A stretch of DNA of 9,818 bases. Source: an uncultured Lachnospiraceae bacterium (GTDB lineage Bacteria; Bacillota; Clostridia; Lachnospirales; Lachnospiraceae). A program made the translations under genes and the position numbers. Numbering within the stretch: position 1 is the first letter of the stretch; each line of letters begins with the position of its first letter. Location: contig CALGGH010000154.1 of NCBI GenBank assembly GCA_937916415.1, positions 1 to 9,818 on the forward strand. The letters are read 5' to 3'. Of the stretch, positions 1-6,787 are shown piece after piece. The notes under the pieces are model-generated. The model saw only the letters and a list, made by a program, of their open reading frames with translations, made no database searches and was not told the origin of the DNA.

Positions 1-1379
1 ACGGATTACAGAATGCTATGCAGGGCGAACTTTTGGAGTTCCCCGGCGAAGTGTACGGCATGGTCATGAACCTCGAGGAAGACAACGTCGGAGCCGTGCT
101 CCTGGGCACTGGAGACATCAGCGAGGGAGACACCGTCAAGACTACCGGCAGGGTTGTTGAGGTTCCGACCGGTGACTGCATGCTCGGACGCGTCGTTAAC
201 GCTCTCGGCCAGCCCATAGATGGCAAGGGCCCCATCCAGACCAACACGTATCGCAAGATTGAGAGAGTTGCTTCGGGCGTCATCACCCGTAAGTCGGTTG
301 ACACTCCCCTTCAGACCGGCATCAAGGCCATCGACTCGATGGTTCCCATCGGTCGCGGACAGCGCGAACTGATCATCGGAGACAGGCAGACGGGTAAGAC
401 CGCAGTTGCCATAGATACCATCATCAACCAGAAGGGCCAGGGCGTCTACTGCATATACGTTGCCATCGGCCAGAAGGCATCGACGGTGGCCAATATCGTG
501 AAGACTCTGGAAGAATACGGTGCCATGGATTATTCCACCGTTGTCGCCGCCACCGCTTCCGAGATGGCTCCCCTGCAGTACATAGCTCCTTATGCCGGAT
601 GTGCGATAGGTGAGGAGTGGATGGAGAAAGGCAAGGACGTGCTCGTGGTATATGACGACCTGAGCAAGCACGCCGTTGCATACAGAACGCTTTCACTGCT
701 CCTGAAGCGTCCGCCCGGACGAGAGGCATATCCCGGAGACGTATTCTATCTGCATTCGAGACTGCTCGAGAGAGCTGCCCGCATGAGCGAGGAGTACGGC
801 GGCGGTTCCCTTACCGCGCTTCCCATCATAGAGACGCAGGCCGGAGACGTATCTGCATACATCCCTACCAACGTAATCTCCATCACCGATGGACAGATAT
901 ATCTGGAGACCGAGATGTTCAATTCCGGATTCCGTCCGGCCATCAACGCCGGTCTGTCGGTGTCCCGAGTCGGCGGTGCCGCTCAGATCAAGGCCATGAA
1001 GAAGATCTCGGCCCCGATCCGCGTGGAGCTGGCCCAGTACAGGGAGCTTGCGGCATTTGCTCAGTTTGGTTCGGAACTGGATGATGATACCAGGGAAAAG
1101 CTTGCACAGGGCGAAAGGATCAAGGAGATCCTGAAGCAGCCTCAGTACCAGCCCATGCCCGTTCAGTATCAGGTAATCATCATCTTCGTGGCTACCAACA
1201 AGATGCTGCTGGACGTTCCCACGGACAAGGTCACCAGATTCGAAAAGGAACTGTTTGAATTCATAGATACCAAGTATCCTGACATACCTCGCGAGATAGC
1301 TGAGTCAAAGGTCATTTCCGATGAGCTTGATCCCCGCATCCGCAAGGCGGTAGACGAATTCAAGGCGCAGTTTAAGTGA
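1..1379 (+). CDS. atpA: F1F0 ATP synthase subunit alpha (5' partial)
   Basis: The non-catalytic nucleotide-binding subunit of the F1 head, which alternates with beta in the alpha3beta3 ring on the cytoplasmic side of the membrane. The frame is open from the left edge (first whole codon at 3), reading GLQNAMQGELLEFPGE. This aligns with E. coli alpha from about Gly43, so roughly 42 N-terminal residues lie outside the window. The 458 visible residues plus these give the usual ~500. The ATG at 18 is therefore internal, not the start. Visible motifs are the Walker A GDRQTGKT (nt 378-401), a Walker B-type VLVVYDD ending near 659, and GLSVSRVGG, whose Arg codon (966-968) is the arginine finger reaching into the beta site. 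The C-terminal helical domain is complete and ends at TGA. It is followed by atpG, atpD and atpC in the standard atp order. Nothing looks broken. Identification is essentially certain. Confidence 0.98.
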   Translation, partial: GLQNAMQGELLEFPGEVYGMVMNLEEDNVGAVLLGTGDISEGDTVKTTGRVVEVPTGDCMLGRVVNALGQPIDGKGPIQTNTYRKIERVASGVITRKSVDTPLQTGIKAIDSMVPIGRGQRELIIGDRQTGKTAVAIDTIINQKGQGVYCIYVAIGQKASTVANIVKTLEEYGAMDYSTVVAATASEMAPLQYIAPYAGCAIGEEWMEKGKDVLVVYDDLSKHAVAYRTLSLLLKRPPGREAYPGDVFYLHSRLLERAARMSEEYGGGSLTALPIIETQAGDVSAYIPTNVISITDGQIYLETEMFNSGFRPAINAGLSVSRVGGAAQIKAMKKISAPIRVELAQYRELAAFAQFGSELDDDTREKLAQGERIKEILKQPQYQPMPVQYQVIIIFVATNKMLLDVPTDKVTRFEKELFEFIDTKYPDIPREIAESKVISDELDPRIRKAVDEFKAQFK

Positions 1380-1398
1380 TCACGTGCGTCCATCCGGA

Positions 1399-1422
1399 GA
1401 AAGGCTGATCGGTCAGCTTTTC
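1399..1422 (+). other. atpA-atpG intergenic hairpin
   Basis: Between the atpA stop and the atpG start, arms 1399-1408 and 1413-1422 form a 10-bp stem with one G-T wobble (1403/1418) around a TCGG tetraloop. The core GCTGA/TCAGC is perfect. The right arm ends in TTTTC, but those T residues are consumed in the stem and no free T tract follows, so it is a poor terminator. It could mark an mRNA processing or stabilising site that adjusts the ratio of three alpha to one gamma. That role is inference. Confidence 0.45.
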
Positions 1423-1450
1423 CAAATGACAGAAAGAACAGGTAACGATT

Positions 1451-2311
1451 ATGGCCTCAATGAGAGACATAAAAAGGCGTAAGACCAGCATACAGAGTAC
1501 GCAGCAGATCACCAAGGCTATGAAGCTGGTTTCCACGGTCAAGCTGCAGCGTGCCAAGGGACGTGCGGAGAATGCCAAGCCGTATTTTGACAGCGTTTAC
1601 CAGACTGTTACCTCGGTGCTGTCCAAGACCAAGGGCATCACGCACCCATTCGTGACCGGAGTTGACAGTGACCGTGTGGGGATCATAGTCATCACGTCCA
1701 ACAGGGGACTGGCTGGCGGATACAATTCCAACATAGTCCGTTTGGTCAGGGATGCCGGATTTGATCCCTCCAAGACCGACATCTACAATATCGGACGCAA
1801 GGGCCGTGACGGACTCGTGCGCGGAGGCTTCCGGATAGCCGGAGATTATTCGGACTTTATAGATGCTCCCGCATATCCCGATGCCATGATGATCGGAGCC
1901 AAGGCCCTCGAGGACTATACCTCCGGCAAGATAGGCTGCCTGTATCTGGCGTATACCAGGTTTAAGAACACGGTAGTGCATGAACCCACTTTGCTCAAGC
2001 TTCTGCCGGTGGACGTACCGGAGGAAGACGTCAATGCCGAGCCGTCCTCAAAGGCTGTCATGAATTTTGAGCCCGAAGAGGAGGATGCTCTCGAACTGAT
2101 CGTGCCCAAGTACGTCAACAGCCTGATCTACGGCGGCATGATAGAAGCAGTGGCCAGTGAGAACGGTGCGAGAATGCAGGCAATGGATTCCGCAACAAGC
2201 AATGCCGAAGACATGATCAGCAAGCTGTCGCTTCAGTATAACCGTGCCCGTCAGGGTGCCATCACTCAGGAGCTGACGGAGATCATAGCCGGAGCAAACG
2301 CCATATCATAA
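1451..2311 (+). CDS. atpG: F1F0 ATP synthase subunit gamma
   Basis: The central rotor shaft of F1, which turns inside the alpha3beta3 ring and links it through epsilon to the c-ring. The 286-residue length matches the family. The N-terminal helix (residues ~2-59, with QQITKAMKLVSTVKLQRAK) and the C-terminal helix (~223-286) are the two strands of the antiparallel coiled coil. The middle holds the conserved SNRGLAGGYNSN segment (83-94) of the Rossmann-like domain. The C-terminus carries the gamma signature ITQELTEIIAGANA (271-284). An acidic stretch around 188-215 is an ordinary variable insert. The ATG at 1451 gives the canonical MASMRDIKRR start; the upstream ribosome site (AGGTAA just before it) is weak, and ATG 1460 would remove conserved residues. 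It lies 71 nt after atpA, with a hairpin in the gap. One gamma is needed per three alpha and three beta, so a weaker start makes sense. Confidence 0.98.
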   Translation: MASMRDIKRRKTSIQSTQQITKAMKLVSTVKLQRAKGRAENAKPYFDSVYQTVTSVLSKTKGITHPFVTGVDSDRVGIIVITSNRGLAGGYNSNIVRLVRDAGFDPSKTDIYNIGRKGRDGLVRGGFRIAGDYSDFIDAPAYPDAMMIGAKALEDYTSGKIGCLYLAYTRFKNTVVHEPTLLKLLPVDVPEEDVNAEPSSKAVMNFEPEEEDALELIVPKYVNSLIYGGMIEAVASENGARMQAMDSATSNAEDMISKLSLQYNRARQGAITQELTEIIAGANAIS

Positions 2312-2352
2312 CGTTTGCCGGGGCTGTAACAGATCCTAAGGGCGGTTAAATA

Positions 2353-2384
2353 GATTGTATTGGTAAATAATTCAATCAGGAAGG
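2353..2384 (+). promoter_or_regulatory. atpD ribosome binding site with adjacent upstream hairpin
   Basis: AGGAAGG (2378-2384) sits 7 nt before the ATG at 2392 and is a strong Shine-Dalgarno, clearly better than that of atpG. Directly upstream, arms 2353-2361 and 2369-2377 (GATTGTATT / AATTCAATC) pair with a single T-T mismatch around a 7-nt loop, leaving the Shine-Dalgarno single-stranded at the stem base. The surrounding 80-nt gap is AT-richer than the genes. The site plausibly boosts beta translation relative to gamma. The ribosome site is clear; a role for the hairpin is inferred. Confidence 0.6.
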
Positions 2385-2391
2385 AAATAAC

Positions 2392-3795
2392 ATGGATATG
2401 ACCACTAAGAAGGAAAGCCGGGGCAAGATCACGCAGATCATCAGTGCTGTCCTGGACATCAAGTTCTCGGAGGGTGATTTGCCCGACATCAATGATGCTA
2501 TCAAGATTCCTCTTAAGGATGGCGGCGAGCTCGTAGTGGAGGTTGCCCAGCATCTGGGTGATGATACCGTCAGATGCATAGCACTGGGACCTACGGACGG
2601 TCTGGTGCGTGGAATGGAAGCCATCAGTACCGGGGCACCGATCTCGGTTCCCGTTGGTGAGAAGACCCTGGGACGCATCTTTAACGTGCTGGGACAGCCC
2701 ATAGACAACAAGCCGGCTCCCGAGGTCGATGAATATGACCCAATACACAGGGCAGCTCCGGAATACGTGGATCAGGCTACCGACAAGGAACTGCTTGAGA
2801 CAGGAATCAAGGTCGTTGACCTGCTCTGCCCTTATCAAAAGGGTGGTAAGATCGGACTTTTCGGAGGCGCCGGAGTTGGCAAGACCGTGCTGATCCAGGA
2901 GCTGATCCGTAACATAGCCACTGAGCACGGCGGCTATTCGGTATTTACCGGAGTTGGCGAGCGTACGAGGGAAGGTAACGACCTGTATCACGAAATGCAG
3001 GATTCGGGAGTTATCGACAAGACTACGATGGTCTTCGGCCAGATGAACGAGCCCCCCGGAGCGCGTATGCGCGTGGGCCTGACCGGTCTGACCATGGCAG
3101 AGTATTTCCGTGACAAGGGCGGCAAGGACGTGCTGCTGTTCATAGACAACATCTTCCGTTTCACGCAGGCAGGTTCCGAGGTGTCGGCATTGCTTGGACG
3201 CGTGCCCTCAGCCGTTGGTTATCAGCCTACGCTGCAGACGGAGATGGGCGTGCTGCAGGAAAGGATCACTTCCACGAGAAATGGTTCCATCACCTCGGTA
3301 CAGGCCGTATACGTGCCTGCGGATGACCTGACTGACCCTGCTCCCGCCACCACGTTTGCCCACCTGGATGCCACCACGGTTCTTTCCCGTGACATCGTGG
3401 AGCTGGGCATATATCCTGCGGTTGATCCCCTGGAGTCTACTTCCAGGATACTGGATCCCAGGGTGGTCGGAGAGGATCATTACAACACTGCCCGCGGCGT
3501 GCAGGAGGTGCTTCAGAAATACAAGGAATTGCAGGACATCATCGCCATCCTCGGCATGGACGAGCTGAGCGAGGATGAGAAGCTCATCGTAAACCGTGCG
3601 CGTAAGATCCAGAGATTCCTTTCACAGCCTTTCTTCGTGGCAGGACAGTTCACCGGACTGGATGGAAAGTACGTGCCGATCAGCGAGACCATCCGCGGAT
3701 TCAAGGAGATCCTTGAAGGCAAGCATGATGACATCCCTGAGGGATATTTCCTGAACAAGGGTACAATAGACGACGTACTGGCTGCCGTTAAGTAA
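2392..3795 (+). CDS. atpD: F1F0 ATP synthase subunit beta (catalytic)
   Basis: The catalytic subunit of F1 that makes or hydrolyses ATP at the alpha/beta interfaces. The 467 residues match the family length. Motifs run in order: a beta-barrel N-terminal domain; Walker A GGAGVGKT (158-165); GERTREGND (189-197), whose Glu190 corresponds to the catalytic Glu181 of E. coli beta; Walker B LLFIDN (248-253); the alpha/beta family signature PAVDPLESTS (342-351); and the DELSEDEK loop (390-397, the DELSEED lever that pushes on gamma). All key residues are present. The ATG at 2392 has AGGAAGG 7 nt upstream; a second in-frame ATG at 2398 would be too far downstream for that site. A short lysine- and glutamate-rich N-terminal extension precedes the conserved GKITQIISAVLDIKF. 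It lies 80 nt after atpG and, with the TTG start used here, 26 nt before atpC. Confidence 0.99.
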   Translation: MDMTTKKESRGKITQIISAVLDIKFSEGDLPDINDAIKIPLKDGGELVVEVAQHLGDDTVRCIALGPTDGLVRGMEAISTGAPISVPVGEKTLGRIFNVLGQPIDNKPAPEVDEYDPIHRAAPEYVDQATDKELLETGIKVVDLLCPYQKGGKIGLFGGAGVGKTVLIQELIRNIATEHGGYSVFTGVGERTREGNDLYHEMQDSGVIDKTTMVFGQMNEPPGARMRVGLTGLTMAEYFRDKGGKDVLLFIDNIFRFTQAGSEVSALLGRVPSAVGYQPTLQTEMGVLQERITSTRNGSITSVQAVYVPADDLTDPAPATTFAHLDATTVLSRDIVELGIYPAVDPLESTSRILDPRVVGEDHYNTARGVQEVLQKYKELQDIIAILGMDELSEDEKLIVNRARKIQRFLSQPFFVAGQFTGLDGKYVPISETIRGFKEILEGKHDDIPEGYFLNKGTIDDVLAAVK

Positions 3796-3808
3796 TCGGA
3801 CGGCCGTT

Positions 3809-3824
3809 GGAGGAACAGGTCTTG
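3809..3824 (+). promoter_or_regulatory. atpC ribosome binding site deciding a TTG start
   Basis: GGAGG (3809-3813) is followed by 8 nt and then TTG at 3822-3824, in frame with epsilon. An earlier in-frame TTG at 3807 overlaps this ribosome site and has no Shine-Dalgarno of its own, so 3822 is the better start. No ATG is available near the conserved N-terminus. Confidence 0.75.
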
Positions 3825-4226
3825 GAAGACACCAGGTTTCGTTTAAAAATCATAACTCCTGACCGTGAGTTCTATGAGAACGACGTGGACATGGTCGAGT
3901 TTAATACTTATGAGGGAGAGGTCGGCATCTACCGGGGACACATACCGATGTCGATGGTGATCTCCCCCGGGATCCTCACCATCACTAACGACGGGGAGTC
4001 CCTCAACGCGGCACTGCATGCAGGGTTTGTGGAGGTTCTTCCTGACAAGGTCACCATTCTGGCGGAGATCGTGGAATGGCCCGGCGAGATCGATGAGGAC
4101 AGGGCGAAGGCTGCCAGGGAAAGAGCCGAGGCCCGTATCAAGGAACAGCCTGAAGGAGTTGACGTAGCCCGGGCGGAGCTGGCACTCAGGAAAGCAATAG
4201 CCAGGATCAACGTGGTAGGTAAATGA
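3822..4226 (+). CDS. atpC: F1F0 ATP synthase subunit epsilon
   Basis: The small rotor subunit that joins gamma to the c-ring and can brake ATP hydrolysis. From TTG 3822 the protein is 134 residues, against 132-139 for typical bacterial epsilon. It begins MEDTRFRLKIITPDREFY, matching the usual short lead before the first beta strand. The N-terminal beta-sandwich (residues ~5-86) includes VEFNTYEGEVGIYRGHIPM. The C-terminal helical hairpin (~90-134) starts with IDEDRA (90-95), which fits the I(L)DxxRA ATP-binding motif described for Bacillus PS3 and B. subtilis epsilon, so ATP sensing is plausible though not shown. Starting at TTG 3807 would add five residues (139 total) but overlaps the ribosome site. 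Its TGA overlaps the ATG of the next gene by 4 nt, suggesting translational coupling to an 848-residue accessory protein. The family call is firm; the start is likely. Confidence 0.95.
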   Translation: MEDTRFRLKIITPDREFYENDVDMVEFNTYEGEVGIYRGHIPMSMVISPGILTITNDGESLNAALHAGFVEVLPDKVTILAEIVEWPGEIDEDRAKAARERAEARIKEQPEGVDVARAELALRKAIARINVVGK

Positions 4227-6769
4227 ATTCCACTAACAAAAAATTCCTTACGGGTATCATAAAAGCAATATATCTGGCCACCGTTTTCGCGGTGGCCTGT
4301 TTGTGCTTCAGCCGTTATCTGAATCAGGGAAACGTGGACATGACGATGGACATGCCCTCCGCGACCCTGCCCGTCGTTCATCTCAAGATCGGCGGGATGG
4401 ACGTCAATTATCTCTATGGCTACCTGAACGAGATGGAAACCGGATTCATGCGTGACACGCTGACGATAGTGGATTCGGACAGAAAAGTTGATTTCGAGGC
4501 GGACACCTATGGCGAGGAGATCCGTGACATGTATTTCGAAGTCCGCAGCCTGGATGGTTCGAGGCTGGTTGAGCAGACTGAAGTCTTCTTTAACAAGGTG
4601 TCAGAGGATAAGACCACCGGCAGCTTCACGCTCAAGGACCTGATAGAGGACGGATCGGAATACATGCTGGTGCTGGTCTTAAGCACTCCGGATCATGAAG
4701 AAGTGAGATACTATACGCGGCTGATCTGGTCAGAAGACCTGCACGTTGAGGAAAAGGTGGCGTACGTATATGACTTTTCCGACAGGACGTTTGACAAGGA
4801 ACGCGCAAAGGAACTGACTAAATACCTGGAATCTAATTCCTCCGGCGACAATTCCAGTTTCATGCACGTGGACATACATTCCAGCTTTAGGCAGGTGACC
4901 TGGGGAGACCTCACCGTGTCACGCATCTGCAAGCCCAGGATCACCATATCCGAGCTTTCGCCGGCATTTGGATATTTCAGGGTCAACTATTCGGTATACG
5001 TGCTGGAGGAATCCGGCAATGCCCTCTGCAACGTGACGGAGTATTACCGCATCAGGTATACGGCTGACAGGATATATCTGCTTAACTGGGAAAGAAATCT
5101 CGTCCAGGTACCTGATGAAAACCGTGACATATACGTCGGCGACCAGATAGAGCTCGGCATGGCAGATCCTGACATGGAGCTGGTCGAGAGCGACGGCGGC
5201 AATGAATTCGCCTTTGTTGACGGAGGCAAGCTTATCGGTGTCAGCACGGTGGATCACCGGGTGTCCGTTATATACAGTTTCCTGAATGAGGACGATCAGG
5301 ACCTCAGGTGCATACACGACGAACACCGGATACACGTGCTGTCGGTGGATGAGACCGGTGACGTCGAGTTCATGGTATATGGCTACATGAACCGGGGCCT
5401 GCATGAAGGCAAGGTGGGCATCAGCATATATAACTACAATAGTGCCTACAACACGATAGAAGAACTGGCGTACGTCAATTACACAGGCTCGGCATCCATT
5501 CTCATGCGCAACGTGGACGAGCTCAGCTATGCGGACAGGGAGGGACACCAGTATTTCATGCTGGAGAGAAGCGTGTATGAGGTGGATTCATCGGCCAACG
5601 CGCTGACCATGGTGGCTTCTGCCCTTGAGGATGATTCATACAAGGTTTCATCAAGCGGACAGATGCTGCTCTGGCAGAGTGACGGCAGCGTATATGACTG
5701 CACGAGGCTGCGGCTGCTGAACCTGTCCACCGGCATCAGCGAGGATGTCAAGGCCGGATATGGAGAGTACGTCATGCCTCTGGGCTTCATGGGCGAGGAC
5801 ATGGTATACGGACTGGCCAAATCCAGGGACGTTGAGACTGACATCGACGGCACGGTGATCTTTCCGATGTACAAGATCGTCATCAGAAATGCGGCGGGAG
5901 AAATATTAAAGACGTATTCGGAGGTTGACCTCTACGTGATGGACTGCGAGTTTGGCGATGACCTGATCAGCCTGACCAGGGCAAGGCGGGATGACAAGAC
6001 GGGCAGATATGAATACGTTGATTCGGATCAGATAGTACGGACGACGGAAACTGAAGCGCGCACCAATAATCTGGTCAGGGTGGTTACGGAACCGCTGGAG
6101 ACCATAGTTCAGATCAGCATGAAGGCAGAACTGCCGCCTGAGGACATCATGATCCTGACTCCGAGGGAAACCGTGACCGAGGGAGTGAGGGAGATGTCCG
6201 TCGACAGGGAATCCCGTCCTGATCAGTATTACGTATATGGAGTGACGGGATACATGTCGTCCTACGTGGAAGCTGCGGGAGCGATCAATTACGCATATGC
6301 CAATTCGGGCATCGTGCTGGATGCGAGCGGACAGTACGTCTGGTACAAAAACACGAGATCCGGCAGAAACCAGATCATGGCGATCACGGAGCCGGAGCAG
6401 GTGGACGCAGGAGAATCAATGGCGGCCTGCATAGACGCCATGCTCGGATTCGAGGGCATCACCACCAACTCACGCATACTGCTTAATCAGGGACAGAACG
6501 CTTATCAGATCCTCGAGCAGTACATGGCTGAGCATCAGGTGCTCAACCTGACCGGATGCAGCCTGGATGCCGTGCTGTACTACGTGAACATGGACATTCC
6601 CGTGCTGGCGATCATGGAAGACTATTCCGCGGTGCTGATCACGGGATTCAACGAGAGCCAGATAGTGGTGTATGATCCCACTGCCGGAGAACTGCATAAA
6701 GAAGGCATTACCGAAATGGATAATGCCTTTAGGTCAAATGGATACAGATTCATCACGTACGTGAAATAA
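4223..6769 (+). CDS. Membrane-anchored extracellular protein of unknown function with degenerate C39-like C-terminal domain
   Basis: I do not recognise a named family for this 848-residue protein. Residues 6-7 are KK, followed by one hydrophobic segment (about 15-30, AIYLATVFAVACLCFS); no convincing lipobox or other membrane segment is seen. This suggests a signal anchor with everything after ~35 outside the cell. Residues ~45-370 are beta-rich. Residues ~375-610 look like weak beta-propeller-type blades (for example SSSGQMLLWQSDGSVYD and PLGFMGEDMVYGLAKS). Residues ~720-848 resemble a C39/papain-like fold, with VLITGF followed by VVYDP (804-819). The expected catalytic Cys and His positions appear to be Ser (about 732 and 802), so it is probably a binding domain rather than a protease. 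The ATG overlaps the atpC stop (ATGA), with GGTAGG just upstream, so expression should be coupled to ATP synthase. Codon context matches the neighbouring genes, arguing against recent transfer. Function is unknown; domain calls are inference. Confidence 0.85.
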   Translation: MNSTNKKFLTGIIKAIYLATVFAVACLCFSRYLNQGNVDMTMDMPSATLPVVHLKIGGMDVNYLYGYLNEMETGFMRDTLTIVDSDRKVDFEADTYGEEIRDMYFEVRSLDGSRLVEQTEVFFNKVSEDKTTGSFTLKDLIEDGSEYMLVLVLSTPDHEEVRYYTRLIWSEDLHVEEKVAYVYDFSDRTFDKERAKELTKYLESNSSGDNSSFMHVDIHSSFRQVTWGDLTVSRICKPRITISELSPAFGYFRVNYSVYVLEESGNALCNVTEYYRIRYTADRIYLLNWERNLVQVPDENRDIYVGDQIELGMADPDMELVESDGGNEFAFVDGGKLIGVSTVDHRVSVIYSFLNEDDQDLRCIHDEHRIHVLSVDETGDVEFMVYGYMNRGLHEGKVGISIYNYNSAYNTIEELAYVNYTGSASILMRNVDELSYADREGHQYFMLERSVYEVDSSANALTMVASALEDDSYKVSSSGQMLLWQSDGSVYDCTRLRLLNLSTGISEDVKAGYGEYVMPLGFMGEDMVYGLAKSRDVETDIDGTVIFPMYKIVIRNAAGEILKTYSEVDLYVMDCEFGDDLISLTRARRDDKTGRYEYVDSDQIVRTTETEARTNNLVRVVTEPLETIVQISMKAELPPEDIMILTPRETVTEGVREMSVDRESRPDQYYVYGVTGYMSSYVEAAGAINYAYANSGIVLDASGQYVWYKNTRSGRNQIMAITEPEQVDAGESMAACIDAMLGFEGITTNSRILLNQGQNAYQILEQYMAEHQVLNLTGCSLDAVLYYVNMDIPVLAIMEDYSAVLITGFNESQIVVYDPTAGELHKEGITEMDNAFRSNGYRFITYVK
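4276..4309 (+). terminator. Intrinsic-terminator-like hairpin inside the start of the accessory gene
   Basis: Arms 4276-4283 (GGCCACCG) and 4290-4297 (CGGTGGCC) form a perfect, GC-rich 8-bp stem around a TTTTCG loop, followed by a T-rich but interrupted tract (TGTTTGTGCTT). It begins 50 nt after the atpC stop, within the codons for the membrane segment. It could partly terminate or attenuate transcription after the F1 genes. Against this, the T tract is imperfect, ribosomes would normally cover it, and shorter GC stems occur by chance in other genes of this window. Confidence 0.35.
6696..6730 (-). terminator. Probable prs-operon terminator nested in the convergent gene
   Basis: Arms 6702-6710 (AAGGCATTA) and 6721-6729 (TAATGCCTT) are a perfect 9-bp inverted repeat, extended by a G-T wobble (6701/6730) and by CC/GG inside the loop if one A is bulged. 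Read on the minus strand, the stem is preceded by A residues and followed by TTCTTTAT, as in an intrinsic terminator. It lies 58 nt beyond the prs stop. Read on the plus strand it is followed only by TTTAGG, so it should act mainly on the prs transcript. It lies in the last 25 codons of the 848-residue gene. Confidence 0.5.
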
Positions 6770-6787
6770 ACCGGCTTAAATGGGAAG

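Noticed and set aside
6..671. 221-codon open frame on the minus strand
   Set aside because: Antisense to highly conserved atpA; no start signal or motif.
2312..2391. Possible internal promoter in the AT-richer atpG-atpD gap
   Set aside because: No pair of -35 and -10 boxes at proper spacing that I can defend; TAAAT/TAATTC-like words alone are expected in AT-rich DNA.
4295..4309. Possible lipobox (AVAC or ACLC) in the accessory protein's N-terminus
   Set aside because: Position -3 is Ala for Cys26, and Cys28 has Leu at -1; neither fits [LVI][ASTVI][GAS]C. A plain signal anchor explains it better.
4919..5548. 209-codon minus-strand open frame inside the 848-residue gene
   Set aside because: Antisense shadow; the plus-strand gene has a coupled start and the same codon context as its neighbours, while this frame has no supporting signal.
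6753..6764. 12-bp perfect palindrome TCACGTACGTGA just before the accessory gene's stop
   Set aside because: A few 12-mer palindromes are expected in 10 kb, and the NAC-GTN codon preference makes ACGTACGT more likely. It has no loop for a good hairpin and no T tract.
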